Both the position numbers and the translations under genes were made by a program. Of a DNA stretch of 64,000 nucleotides, positions 37,901-45,022 are shown one piece after another. The notes beneath the pieces are model-generated. The model ran no database searches and was not told the DNA's origin. It saw only the letters and a list, made by a program, of their open reading frames with translations. Every line of letters begins with the position of its first letter. Positions within the stretch are counted from its first letter, which is position 1. The stretch is from Ginsengibacter hankyongi (GTDB taxonomy: Bacteria > Bacteroidota > Bacteroidia > Chitinophagales > Chitinophagaceae), in contig NZ_VYQF01000003.1 in assembly GCF_008710285.1 (NCBI RefSeq), positions 372,001-436,000 of the forward strand, in the 5' to 3' direction.

Positions 37901-38327
37901 GAATTTCAACTGGTGGAGGGATGGCATCAGTATTTCGTAGAACCCCCGCAAAAAGTGTAAGCTTTTTTTGTGGCAAAATAACGATCGTATTTTTTACAAT
38001 CTTATAAGTAAGTTGCTGATCTTTTAAGCACGCAGACAATGCTTCATCAATTGTTCCATTTTCAATTGTAATATCAATTGGGCTCTTTTTCTCTATTAAT
38101 GTTTTATCATAAAAAAAGAGGAAGTCTGTTTGATGCTCAATAGCGTTAAAGATATCAGGTAAAGAAGCATGTTTTTTGAAAATAGTTACTCTTTGGGCAT
38201 AGCTTTTTGCGCTGGCATGGAAAGTGAAAAATAACAGTAATAGAATCGTTAATTTCATGATTATCCATGTTTTCGTTCTTAATAACCTGGTGCCATTTTC
38301 GTTTTGGCAGCCCACAATTAAAGTCAT
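34947..38327 (-). CDS. SusC/RagA TonB-dependent receptor with STN domain (PUL A)
   Basis: This 1126-residue outer-membrane transporter has a signal peptide (LTILLLLFFTFHASAKSYAQ). An STN domain follows at about residues 47-118, then a carboxypeptidase-regulatory-like domain ('IHGRVLNERGEPLQNVSVMIAGTKTG'). The plug starts at 'LNEVVVVGYGKVNRQNLTGAVVSV', and the barrel ends in the aromatic 'YNLGINITF'. The STN domain normally signals to a FecR-type anti-sigma factor, and FecR and an ECF sigma factor are encoded just upstream, so the receptor likely controls its own expression on ligand binding. An earlier in-frame start was used; the Met before 'KLTILLLL' is an alternative. Confidence 0.93.
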   Translation of the reverse strand: MTLIVGCQNENGTRLLRTKTWIIMKLTILLLLFFTFHASAKSYAQRVTIFKKHASLPDIFNAIEHQTDFLFFYDKTLIEKKSPIDITIENGTIDEALSACLKDQQLTYKIVKNTIVILPQKKLTLFAGVLRNTDAIPPPVEIHGRVLNERGEPLQNVSVMIAGTKTGTSTDSDGRFTLTAPDNNKNLVLDITSVGYQTKRLKVGKETEITINLKEELAGLNEVVVVGYGKVNRQNLTGAVVSVSGKELTRTPTVSLTNSITGMLPGVVTKNVTGEPGKDAAVIFIRGRNTTGNNNPLVVVDGIQNASGWEHINPNDVESISVLKDASAAIYGSEAANGVILITTKRGRLGKPTISYTFNQGVNEPTQVPKMANSASLARYFNEILIKQGQTPKYTEDEIKKFEDGNDPLNYPNVNWFDEVLKKSSSQSQHNLSMRGGSKDIKYMVSGSYSNQNSIFKNGSTNFKTSSLRSNLDAQVNKYIKVALDVNGGIDEGNYPAFSTKETFQALNNNLPFMPVFYSNGLPSSGVERAENPILMVSDATGNNNHMIQRFSAKVSFDIEIPWVDGLGVDGYFNYRNVNVLDKNWQKPWTDYSYDKSTNTYNALTGGGIVNPQLEQGFENDKNGLINLRLRYDKRFNNHYLNTFIAVEQSQGTSLNFSAFRRNFISDQLDQLFAGSLINQQTDGSASEEGRKNLFGRIHYDFKGKYLLDFNYRYDGSSNFRKGSRYGFFPGLSVAWKLSDESFIKNRLSFIDNLKLRASIGQIGNDRIAAFQFLQLYNLTSRGYNFGNPTAQSLGLTAGVTPNPNVTWEVATISNVGLDGTLWHGLFGFSADLFRQRRSNILATRSLAIPNFTGLSLPNENIGIVENKGFEIELSHSKSIRSFSYRIAGNFAYASNKVIDISEASNVPQWQKAEGHAIGANQYYISTGIIRTQAELDKIPVYPGTKVGDLKYKDVNGDGVISSADMVRLDQTNTPQITYGFNVSIDYHAFSLFANFAGASKVWQPFRFQALLGYNALQDLLDNRYTEGSMNSKYPTLPQQSGVNSLASTFWLYNTSFMRLKTLELGYDLPHALLSKVRLEGARIYINGSNLLTFSKMKLFDPETNDPDGFFYPQSRIYNLGINITF

Positions 38328-38383
38328 AGATTTGATTTGATTTTGGTTAAAAAATTTGTTTCACCGACATTTTTTTGCCTTCC

Positions 38384-38417
38384 GCCAGCGATGCTACGAA
38401 CATTGCTGGCTTTTTTT
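38384..38417. other. Stem-loop between fecR and susC
   Basis: GCCAGCGATG (38384-38393) pairs with CATTGCTGGC (38401-38410) across a 7-nt loop, with one mismatch or G-T pair. A run of seven T follows on the plus strand only, so for minus-strand transcripts it is a hairpin without a U-tail. It may lower read-through from fecR into susC or act as a 5' stem. Confidence 0.5.
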
Positions 38418-38511
38418 GTCTTTTTAAAAGTATAACCCCGCCAATACCTTATTTCCTTATTCACCCTTTAATTACCGGAAAAGGATGATCTTATTGGAAA
38501 AACCATCTTAA

Positions 38512-39696
38512 TTATTGCACAATGATCTTGTTTCCCACAATTGAAAACTTCACGTTATTTAATTCCAATATTTGAAGCACATCTGTTAATTGGGCATCCC
38601 TGCTTATTTTTCCTTCAAATTGCCGTTGCGGCACCGTCCCGGAGTATATAATTTCCACATTATACCAGCGGCCAATTTCTCTCATGATGGTCCGGATATC
38701 AGCACCATCAAATTGGAACAAACCATTTTTCCAGGCAATTACTTCATCCATATTGGCCTCCCTGATCTCCACCTGGCCGTCCCCATTTTTGAGTATTGCC
38801 TGCTCGCCCGGTTTCAGGATGCCGGAAGCAGCGGCTCTGGTCACCTTTACGCTGCCCTCCAATAAACTTGTTTTTATCGCGTCTTCATCTGGATAAGCAT
38901 TGATGTTGAAATGTGTCCCTAATACTTTGACTTGCATGTCACCAACGTTTACCAGGAAAGGCTTTTTCTTATTTTTCGCTACTTCAAAATAGGCTTCACC
39001 CGTTAGTTCAACTACGCGTTGGTTTCCTATAAATGCAGAGGGAAAGTGAAGAGATGACGTTGCATTCAACCAAACCCTGGTTCCGTCAGATAATACAACC
39101 TGGTACTGGCCTCCACGGGGAGTTGATAAAGTATTGTAAACAACAGCTTCTTCCGGGTTTGATGGAGCTGAAACATTATAAATTAACAGGCCGCCTTGCT
39201 TGCTGATCTTCGTTGGCCCTTTTTGCAGCACTGTTCCATTTTGTATACTATCCAATACAATTTTACTGCCATCAGATCTTATAAGCACCGCTTTGTTACC
39301 TCCGGGCACAATTGCATGCTTTTCATTTATGGATACCGGCTTCGTGCCGACTTCATTTTTCTTATTTAACAACTGGTAAACAGAAGCTCCCGCCAGAAAC
39401 AGAATAACTGCTGCGGCGGCCACACGCATCCAGAAAGAGGAAGCGGACTTCCTGCTTTTAAGGGAAACAACAACTGCTTTATCCTTATGTAAAATATTTT
39501 GCAAAATGGAAGCGGCATTCATGCCCGGCATTTGTATTTCCGATCCCGTTTTTCTTATTAATTTATCAATTAATTTTTTTACAGGCTCCTGGTTTTCAGG
39601 TTGCGCCAGTAATTCCATGAATTCGATCTCCTCCTGTTGATTGTAATTATTTTCAACATAACAATTAAATAAATATTCTAAACGGGATTCAGGCAT
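38512..39696 (-). CDS. FecR-family anti-sigma factor
   Basis: This 394-residue protein has an N-terminal cytosolic anti-sigma region, a single membrane helix ('VAAAAVILFLAGASVYQLL', about residues 92-110) and a periplasmic FecR domain ('YNTLSTPRGGQYQVVLSDGTRVWLNATSSLHFPSAF' through 'VKVLGTHFNINAYPDED'). The C-terminal DUF4974-type secretin-like domain ('GADIRTIMREIGRWYNVEIIYSG') is typical of Bacteroidota. It would hold the ECF sigma factor until the STN domain of SusC signals ligand capture. It sits between the sigma gene (94 nt) and the susC gene (184 nt), all on the minus strand. Confidence 0.92.
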   Translation of the reverse strand: MPESRLEYLFNCYVENNYNQQEEIEFMELLAQPENQEPVKKLIDKLIRKTGSEIQMPGMNAASILQNILHKDKAVVVSLKSRKSASSFWMRVAAAAVILFLAGASVYQLLNKKNEVGTKPVSINEKHAIVPGGNKAVLIRSDGSKIVLDSIQNGTVLQKGPTKISKQGGLLIYNVSAPSNPEEAVVYNTLSTPRGGQYQVVLSDGTRVWLNATSSLHFPSAFIGNQRVVELTGEAYFEVAKNKKKPFLVNVGDMQVKVLGTHFNINAYPDEDAIKTSLLEGSVKVTRAAASGILKPGEQAILKNGDGQVEIREANMDEVIAWKNGLFQFDGADIRTIMREIGRWYNVEIIYSGTVPQRQFEGKISRDAQLTDVLQILELNNVKFSIVGNKIIVQ

Positions 39697-39790
39697 AAAT
39701 TGAATTAACTAATCAAGGGCTTCTTAATCGTCCAACTTACCTAAGAGCGCTTTTAAAAGGGCGATGGGTGGGTTTCATCAGAAATTATTT

Positions 39791-40396
39791 TTAATTATTT
39801 CTGATGAAACGAAAAAGAACGATGACGAATCCGCTAAGAATGCCGAAGTGAAGCATACAAAAGGCGCGGATATTTTTCATAGCTTGTGCGAGATGATACT
39901 TGACAGTTTCCGGTTGAATATTTAGATGATGAGCAACTTCATCCCGCTTTAAATCGCCTTCTTTCATTAGGTAATACACCTGTTTTTGCTGGCCTGGCAG
40001 ACGGTCAATTGCTTTTTGCAACAGGTTGCCGTATTCTTTGTCTGTTATATAATTCTGAGCATTATCGTGGGCCAGGTATCGGTTATTTTCATCCAGAGCA
40101 ACTATTTTGAAACTCTTTGCAATTTGCTTTAGGATTTTATAAGTTTCGTTTCGGGCAATAGTAAATAGGTAAGCACTAAAATTGTCTATTTCGTTTAGCG
40201 TATCCCTTCTTAACCATATTTTTAAAAATACATCCTGCACAATTTCTTCTGCAATAGTAGTTGAATGAGTAAGCTTTAATGCAATGCCATAAATTCTGTT
40301 TCGATAATAATCAAACAATTTAGCGAAAGCGTTTTCGTCGGCCTGACTTATAAGCAATAACAATTCTCTCTCGTTGTGTAAACCGGGTTCCAGCAT
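39791..40396 (-). CDS. ECF-type RNA polymerase sigma-70 factor
   Basis: This 201-residue sigma factor has region 2 ('ENAFAKLFDYYRNRIYGIALKLTHSTTIAEEIVQDVFLKIWLRRD') and region 4 ('LPGQQKQVYYLMKEGDLKRDEVAHHLNIQPETVKYHLAQAMKNIRAF'). It has the layout of FecI-like Bacteroidota sigma factors, with a hydrophobic C-terminal tail (MLHFGILSGFVIVLFRFI). With the FecR and STN-SusC genes downstream it forms the classic trans-envelope switch for a polysaccharide locus. The minus-strand promoter box at 40453-40460 would fit its start. Confidence 0.93.
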   Translation of the reverse strand: MLEPGLHNERELLLLISQADENAFAKLFDYYRNRIYGIALKLTHSTTIAEEIVQDVFLKIWLRRDTLNEIDNFSAYLFTIARNETYKILKQIAKSFKIVALDENNRYLAHDNAQNYITDKEYGNLLQKAIDRLPGQQKQVYYLMKEGDLKRDEVAHHLNIQPETVKYHLAQAMKNIRAFCMLHFGILSGFVIVLFRFIRNN

Positions 40397-41051
40397 TGAA
40401 GGATTAAAAGGTTTAAAGCATAATCGAAAATAGGTAAATTGAAATGACGAATCAAATTTATTTTAATAAATTTTTGAGTTTTCACACCTCAGGCTTGAGG
40501 CTGGTTAAAGATTTATTGAGCAGAATTTGACCTTACGATGATTGTAGCCGGCTGTGGCGCAGCCATCTTGGTTGGCTTGAACGTTTGCGCATCGAGGTGG
40601 GTCAAAGTCAGTTGACACAAAATGATTTTTCTCTAATTCATCTTTGTAATAAATGGCGGTCTTCGTCCTGCGATACAAGACTGCTACTGCTTTTGTGAAC
40701 ATCGTGATTTAATTATATTATTTGGTATTTCGAATTAGATTCATAGATAAAACTATTCATTAATCAATCAGGAATTTTTTATATTAAAGATATAACTGCA
40801 CAATAGCTAATGCAAGAAAGCAGCTAAGAAAATCAGGGTCAAATGCAAGTGGTTTCACGCTAAAAAATTAAATCTGCAATCTCTATTGAATAAAATACAA
40901 TCCGGCAATTGGATCAACCTATATCATAGCGGAAGCATTAGCCAATTTCTGCACAGATCATTCCTTATGTAAAACTTTATTTTACAATAAAAAATTTTAA
41001 TATTAATTTGGACAATCCGTAGAGGTGAAAATTTAAACGTTTTTTAAACAG
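40397..41051. other. 655-nt divergent intergenic region between the sigma factor and IclR genes
   Basis: It carries a probable promoter for the sigma gene (minus strand) and must hold the promoter of the IclR gene (plus strand), for which no clear box was seen. A small minus-strand open frame at 40505-40702 has no recognisable product and unusual composition, so I do not call it a gene. The sequence CCTCA-N4-TGAGG near 40487-40500 is a weak inverted repeat. Confidence 0.4.
40453..40460 (-). promoter_or_regulatory. Possible promoter -7 box of the ECF sigma gene
   Basis: On the minus strand this reads TAAATTTG, an exact TAnnTTTG match, 57 nt upstream of the sigma factor ATG. No clear TTG -33 element was found at the right distance. 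Confidence 0.4.
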
Positions 41052-41786
41052 ATGATACAAGTAATAAACCGGGCATTGGATATTTTGGAATTTATAGCAG
41101 AAGAACCTGAAAGACCAAGGTCCTTGAGCGAAATAGCAGAAAAATTATCATTAAATTCCGGAACATGCGCAAACATTATTAAAACATTAGTCACGAGGAA
41201 TTACATTGAGAAACTAGACAAGAAAAAGGGATATTGTTTGGGTTCCAAATCTTACGGATTGACAAAAAACGAAGGATACAAGAAGGACCTGACTAAGGCG
41301 GCAAAAGAAATATTAGAACATTTAACTAAAAAATTAAACGAAAATTCTTTGCTTGCGGTACTCGACAATGAACTTCGACGAGTTATTATCAGAGTTATGA
41401 GTAGTCATCCGATTCAAGCGAGCACTGCATCCGAAAAGCGAGCGTACGATTCCTCGTCCGGAAGGGCCCTTATAGCCATGCTTGAAGATGCTGAATTGGA
41501 AAAGTATATAAAAAAATTTGGCTTGCCCAAGAAAGGTGAATGGGAAGGTGTGAACGACGAAAGAGGTCTGATAAAACAAATAGAATTAATCAGGGCAGAG
41601 GGCTATGCGACACAATTAACAAAGGAAAAGATAGTAGGGTTAGCAGTTCCTGTTTATAAAGGTGAAAAAGTGATCGCGAGCTTAAGTATTTACATGCCTC
41701 AATTCCGGTATGATAAATCTAACAAAATGGAAACGATCTCCCTGCTCAGACAATCCAGCAAACAAATAAGCAAGAAGTTGGTATAA
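41052..41786 (+). CDS. IclR-family transcriptional regulator
   Basis: This 244-residue DNA-binding regulator has an N-terminal winged helix ('VINRALDILEFIAEEPERPRSLSEIAEKLSLNSGTCANIIKTLVTRNYIEK', about residues 4-55) and an IclR effector domain (about 75-240, with 'YDSSSGRALIAML' and 'KIVGLAVPVYKGEKVIASLSIYMP'). IclR proteins control catabolism of sugar acids and aromatics. It precedes the enolase-superfamily and SDR genes in the same direction but is separated from them by a strong terminator. It is the likely local regulator of the sugar-acid genes and perhaps of PUL B. Confidence 0.92.
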   Translation: MIQVINRALDILEFIAEEPERPRSLSEIAEKLSLNSGTCANIIKTLVTRNYIEKLDKKKGYCLGSKSYGLTKNEGYKKDLTKAAKEILEHLTKKLNENSLLAVLDNELRRVIIRVMSSHPIQASTASEKRAYDSSSGRALIAMLEDAELEKYIKKFGLPKKGEWEGVNDERGLIKQIELIRAEGYATQLTKEKIVGLAVPVYKGEKVIASLSIYMPQFRYDKSNKMETISLLRQSSKQISKKLV

Positions 41787-41804
41787 AGTCTTCCAACATA
41801 TTCC

Positions 41805-41838
41805 AAGAGCTATTAGACGAATGCTAATAGCTCTTTTT
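41805..41838 (+). terminator. Terminator of the IclR gene
   Basis: A perfect 12-bp stem, AAGAGCTATTAG (41805-41816) with CTAATAGCTCTT (41824-41835), has a 7-nt loop and ends in a T-run. It starts 19 nt after the IclR stop codon and isolates this gene from the next. Confidence 0.85.
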
Positions 41839-41851
41839 ATGACTTCCTTTT

Positions 41852-41931
41852 TTGTCATCTAAAAAGTTGTGTGACAACAATAATTGAAATAACTTTACAC
41901 TTCATTATAAAGTTTAATTTTATATTATAAA
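41852..41931 (+). promoter_or_regulatory. Candidate operator/promoter region of the sugar-acid genes
   Basis: Within the 184 nt between the IclR terminator and the next start, there is an inverted repeat TTGTCA (41852-41857)-N14-TGACAA (41872-41877), with a nested GTTGT-GTG-ACAAC (41866-41878). The 17-bp sequence TAATTTTATATTATAAA (41915-41931) is shared exactly with the region upstream of the second SusC gene. A role in IclR-family control is inferred only. Confidence 0.4.
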
Positions 41932-42022
41932 AATGAACATGAAAGAGATATAGATTTTTTACCAAAAAGATTGGAAGTTTTGCCGTCTCTATTTCAAAAA
42001 ATTATAATTATTAATAAAGACA

Positions 42023-43213
42023 ATGAAGATAATTGATATGAAAACACGTTGTGTAGCGATCCCACTCAACGCACAACTAAGGCATAACACCGGTGTGCAC
42101 CCCGGATATTTTTTAAGAACTATTTTAGAATTAGTCACGGATGAAGGAATTATTGGGCTTGGAGAAGTTGGTGGTGGAGACCAGCGCGGAGCGCTTCAAA
42201 AACTGAAACCCCGAATAATTGGCATGGATCCGTTTTCACTTGAATTGATAAAACTTAAAGTACTTCGTAGTATTTATTATATTTCCAATTCACGCTTGTA
42301 TGCTGCCATAGAAATGGCCTGTTTAGATATACAGGGGAAAACAACCATGCGCCCGCTCAGTGATCTTATTGGAGGCAGTGTAAGGTCGGCAATTCCAATG
42401 ATAGGCTATTTATTCTGGCGATACGACAGGCCTGGAGGCGGTAATGATACTTGTGCCGAAGACCTTGCCGATTATTGCGTTGAACTACATGAAACTTTAG
42501 GCATCAACTGTATGAAGTTAAAGGCGGGTGTCCAGAAGCCTGAAGAGGAAGCAAAGGTATTGCGGCTTTGCAGGGCAAAATTAGGAGATGATTTTGGCTT
42601 GAGAATTGATCCCAACGGGCTATGGTCAGTAGCCACCGCAGTAAGAATAGGGCGGTCCCTTGAAGACTTGAATATCGAATATTTTGAAGATCCTGCCTGG
42701 GGAATAGAAGGAAATGCTGCTGTCAGAAAACAGGTGCGGATTCCAGTGGCTACCAATATGTATCCTAATAAATTTGATGATCTTGGCCCCGCGATCAGGC
42801 TGGGTGCGGTTGACATTGTACTTACCGATTTACATTATTGGGAAGGGCCACGTGGCGTGAAAGATCTATGTGCGGTGTGTAATACTTTCAATTTAGGTGT
42901 AGCTATGCATAGCGGATCTGAATTTGGAATTGAACTGGCAGCTATGTTGCATACGGCTTCAACAATTCCCGGTATGACCTTCGCCGGTGATGCTCATTAT
43001 CACTACCTATTAGACGACATCATCGAAGGAGGATTAATGAAATACGAAAATGGCTGCATTAAAGTTCCAGCCGGTCCGGGATTAGGGGTAAACCTCGACG
43101 AAAGTAAAATGAAGTTTTATGAAAAATATTATGAGGAGAAAGGTGATTATTATGCAAGGTTTCACCAGGATCCTTATCGTCCCGATTGGTATCCAACTGT
43201 TGGAGGTTTATAG
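42023..43213 (+). CDS. Glucarate-dehydratase-like enolase-superfamily enzyme
   Basis: This 396-residue enzyme is of the mandelate racemase/muconate lactonizing group. Visible catalytic residues are Lys165-x-Lys167 ('CMKLKAG'), metal ligands Asp196, Glu222 and Asn245 ('RIDPNG', 'YFEDPAW', 'ATNMYP'), and the Asp269/His296 pair ('LTDLHYW', 'AMHSGSE'). The spacing (24 between Asn and Asp, 27 between Asp and His) follows glucarate dehydratase closely. It would dehydrate a sugar acid such as glucarate or a galactarate-like compound. It is in line with an SDR gene 85 nt downstream. Exact substrate is uncertain, since many acid-sugar dehydratases share these residues. Confidence 0.85.
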   Translation: MKIIDMKTRCVAIPLNAQLRHNTGVHPGYFLRTILELVTDEGIIGLGEVGGGDQRGALQKLKPRIIGMDPFSLELIKLKVLRSIYYISNSRLYAAIEMACLDIQGKTTMRPLSDLIGGSVRSAIPMIGYLFWRYDRPGGGNDTCAEDLADYCVELHETLGINCMKLKAGVQKPEEEAKVLRLCRAKLGDDFGLRIDPNGLWSVATAVRIGRSLEDLNIEYFEDPAWGIEGNAAVRKQVRIPVATNMYPNKFDDLGPAIRLGAVDIVLTDLHYWEGPRGVKDLCAVCNTFNLGVAMHSGSEFGIELAAMLHTASTIPGMTFAGDAHYHYLLDDIIEGGLMKYENGCIKVPAGPGLGVNLDESKMKFYEKYYEEKGDYYARFHQDPYRPDWYPTVGGL

Positions 43214-43298
43214 CATTTAAAAATTAAGAAGTATGCCGAAGCGAAAAATATTTACATTCCAAAGCATGAATTTTTATTTCTTTTATCAAGTTTAAACA

Positions 43299-44081
43299 AT
43301 GAGGTTAATAAATAAGAAAGCTCTGATCACCGGAGCATCCAGAGGCATTGGAAAAGCAATTGCTTTGGAATTGGCCACGGAAGGTGCCGAAGTAGTAATC
43401 CATTTTAATCAGAATAAAGAGGACGCTGAAGCAGTTGCCAGGCAAATAAAAAATGTTGGAGGAAAAGCGCATTTATTGCAAGCTGATTTATTCGATATCA
43501 CCCAGGCAATAAAATTAGGTGAGGAGGCATGGAATCTCATGGGCAGCATTGATATCTTAATTAATAATGCTGGTGTGTCTTATAAAAAGCGATTTCTAGA
43601 AACTACGATAGAAGATGTTGATTATTTTACTAACATAAATTTCAAGAGCACGCTGCTGATCACTAAAACAATTGCAAAGAAAATGGTATCGGCAAATACT
43701 GAAGGCTCTATCTATACCATTACTTCTGTTAATGGAATTCAGCCCGGGCCTGGGTTTAGTGTTTATGGCGCTACAAAAGGAGCCCTAGAAACTTTAATGA
43801 AAGGAGTTGCTTTGGAATTGGCGCCACATAATATTAAAGTAAATACATTCGTTTTAGGCGCCATTGAAACTAATATAAATGTAGCCGTCTGGCAAAATGA
43901 AGATAGATTAAAAACGGTAACTGATTATATTCCAATGGGAAGATTGGGAAAACCTGGCGAAGTTGCCTCTATCATCTGTAATTTATTAGCATCCGATTCG
44001 TATATGACGGGAAGCATGATAAAAATTGACGGCGGTTGGCTGTTAAGAACCGGGTCTCAAAATAATTTAGAAACCAACTAG
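43299..44081 (+). CDS. Short-chain dehydrogenase/reductase (SDR)
   Basis: This 260-residue cytosolic oxidoreductase has the classical SDR layout: 'GASRGIGKAIALEL' binds NAD(P), 'NNAGVSY' is the next core motif, Ser is in 'TITSVNGIQ', and the catalytic pair is in 'YGATKGALE' (Tyr-x3-Lys). The C-terminal 'MTGSMIKIDGGW' is typical. Next to an acid-sugar dehydratase it probably oxidises or reduces a sugar or keto-sugar acid. It ends 22 nt before the convergent lactonase gene. Confidence 0.88.
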   Translation: MRLINKKALITGASRGIGKAIALELATEGAEVVIHFNQNKEDAEAVARQIKNVGGKAHLLQADLFDITQAIKLGEEAWNLMGSIDILINNAGVSYKKRFLETTIEDVDYFTNINFKSTLLITKTIAKKMVSANTEGSIYTITSVNGIQPGPGFSVYGATKGALETLMKGVALELAPHNIKVNTFVLGAIETNINVAVWQNEDRLKTVTDYIPMGRLGKPGEVASIICNLLASDSYMTGSMIKIDGGWLLRTGSQNNLETN

Positions 44082-44103
44082 GTTCTTGAGCTATTTTCAT
44101 GTT

Positions 44104-44997
44104 TTATCCCGCAAACTCAAATCCCTCCATTCCTGAAAATCCGATATTTTTAATTGCAAAAAGAGACCCTGCAAGTGGCTGTGCTTTTTTTTCATCATGG
44201 GTGAGTCCCACGCTTGCGGTGGTAATATATAAGTCCTGCAAATTCTCACCTGCGAACGCGCAGGAGGTGACTTTTTTCACGGGCAGCGTTATTACAAATA
44301 ATTCTCTTCCGGTTTGCGGGTTCCAGCGACTTACCTGCCAGCCATCCCAATGGGCTACCCAAAGCATTCCTTCATTGTCTATAGTCATTCCGTCGGGAAG
44401 TCCAGCGTTCTTCGGGATTTTTATTACAATCTTTTTATTACTGATTTTTCCGGAAGTTTTATCATAATCATATGAAGTGACTTCATAGGTGGGTGTATCA
44501 ATGTAATAGAAAACCTCATTAGTGGGACTCCACGCCATTCCATTCGAAATAGAAATTTGTTCCAGTTTTTTGGTTACTGACAAATCAGTTTCGAGCGCAT
44601 ACAGGCTACCCGATTTTAGCTTGCCCGAAGTGGACATGGTTCCTGCTAAAAATCTTCCTGCAGGATCGCATTTGCCGTCGTTAAAACGATTACCAGGCAA
44701 ACAGGATTCGGGGCTAATAATTGTTTTTTTTTCTCCGCTTATTCTGTCAATAAAAGCAAAACCGTTGTTCGTCGCGGTTATAAAATTTCCGTCGATACAA
44801 AGTCCTATGGAACCAATTATTTCATTCGTTTTGATCGTTCTGTGGTTTTCACTTTCCGGAGAATATTCATGAATCTCGCCCCTTAAAATATCAATCCAAT
44901 AAATCAATTTCCGTTTCGCATCCCACACAGGTCCTTCACCCAGCAAGCATTGGTGATTAACCACAACCTCTATTTTTAAACCAGGAAACGGTATCAT
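44104..44997 (-). CDS. SMP-30/gluconolactonase-family protein
   Basis: The protein has about 297 residues and the six-bladed propeller signature of SMP-30 lactonases: 'QCLLGEGPVWDAKRKLIYWIDI', 'NRFNDGKCDPAGRFLAGTM', 'SNGMAWSPTNEVFYYIDT' and 'LPDGMTIDNEGMLWVAHWDG'. The metal-binding Glu, Asn and Asp positions are all present. It would hydrolyse sugar lactones formed from oxidised aldoses. The frame opens further upstream at 45099, but that overlaps the GH20 gene by 77 nt; the Met at 44997 gives a normal start 25 nt after the GH20 stop. It probably closes the GH20 operon. Confidence 0.87.
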   Translation of the reverse strand: MIPFPGLKIEVVVNHQCLLGEGPVWDAKRKLIYWIDILRGEIHEYSPESENHRTIKTNEIIGSIGLCIDGNFITATNNGFAFIDRISGEKKTIISPESCLPGNRFNDGKCDPAGRFLAGTMSTSGKLKSGSLYALETDLSVTKKLEQISISNGMAWSPTNEVFYYIDTPTYEVTSYDYDKTSGKISNKKIVIKIPKNAGLPDGMTIDNEGMLWVAHWDGWQVSRWNPQTGRELFVITLPVKKVTSCAFAGENLQDLYITTASVGLTHDEKKAQPLAGSLFAIKNIGFSGMEGFEFAG

Positions 44998-45022
44998 TCT
45001 CTTTACGTTTTTAGTGCCGGAA

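Noticed and set aside
40505-40702. 65-codon open frame on the minus strand between the sigma and IclR genes
   Set aside because: No signal, domain or good start; the composition looks non-coding.
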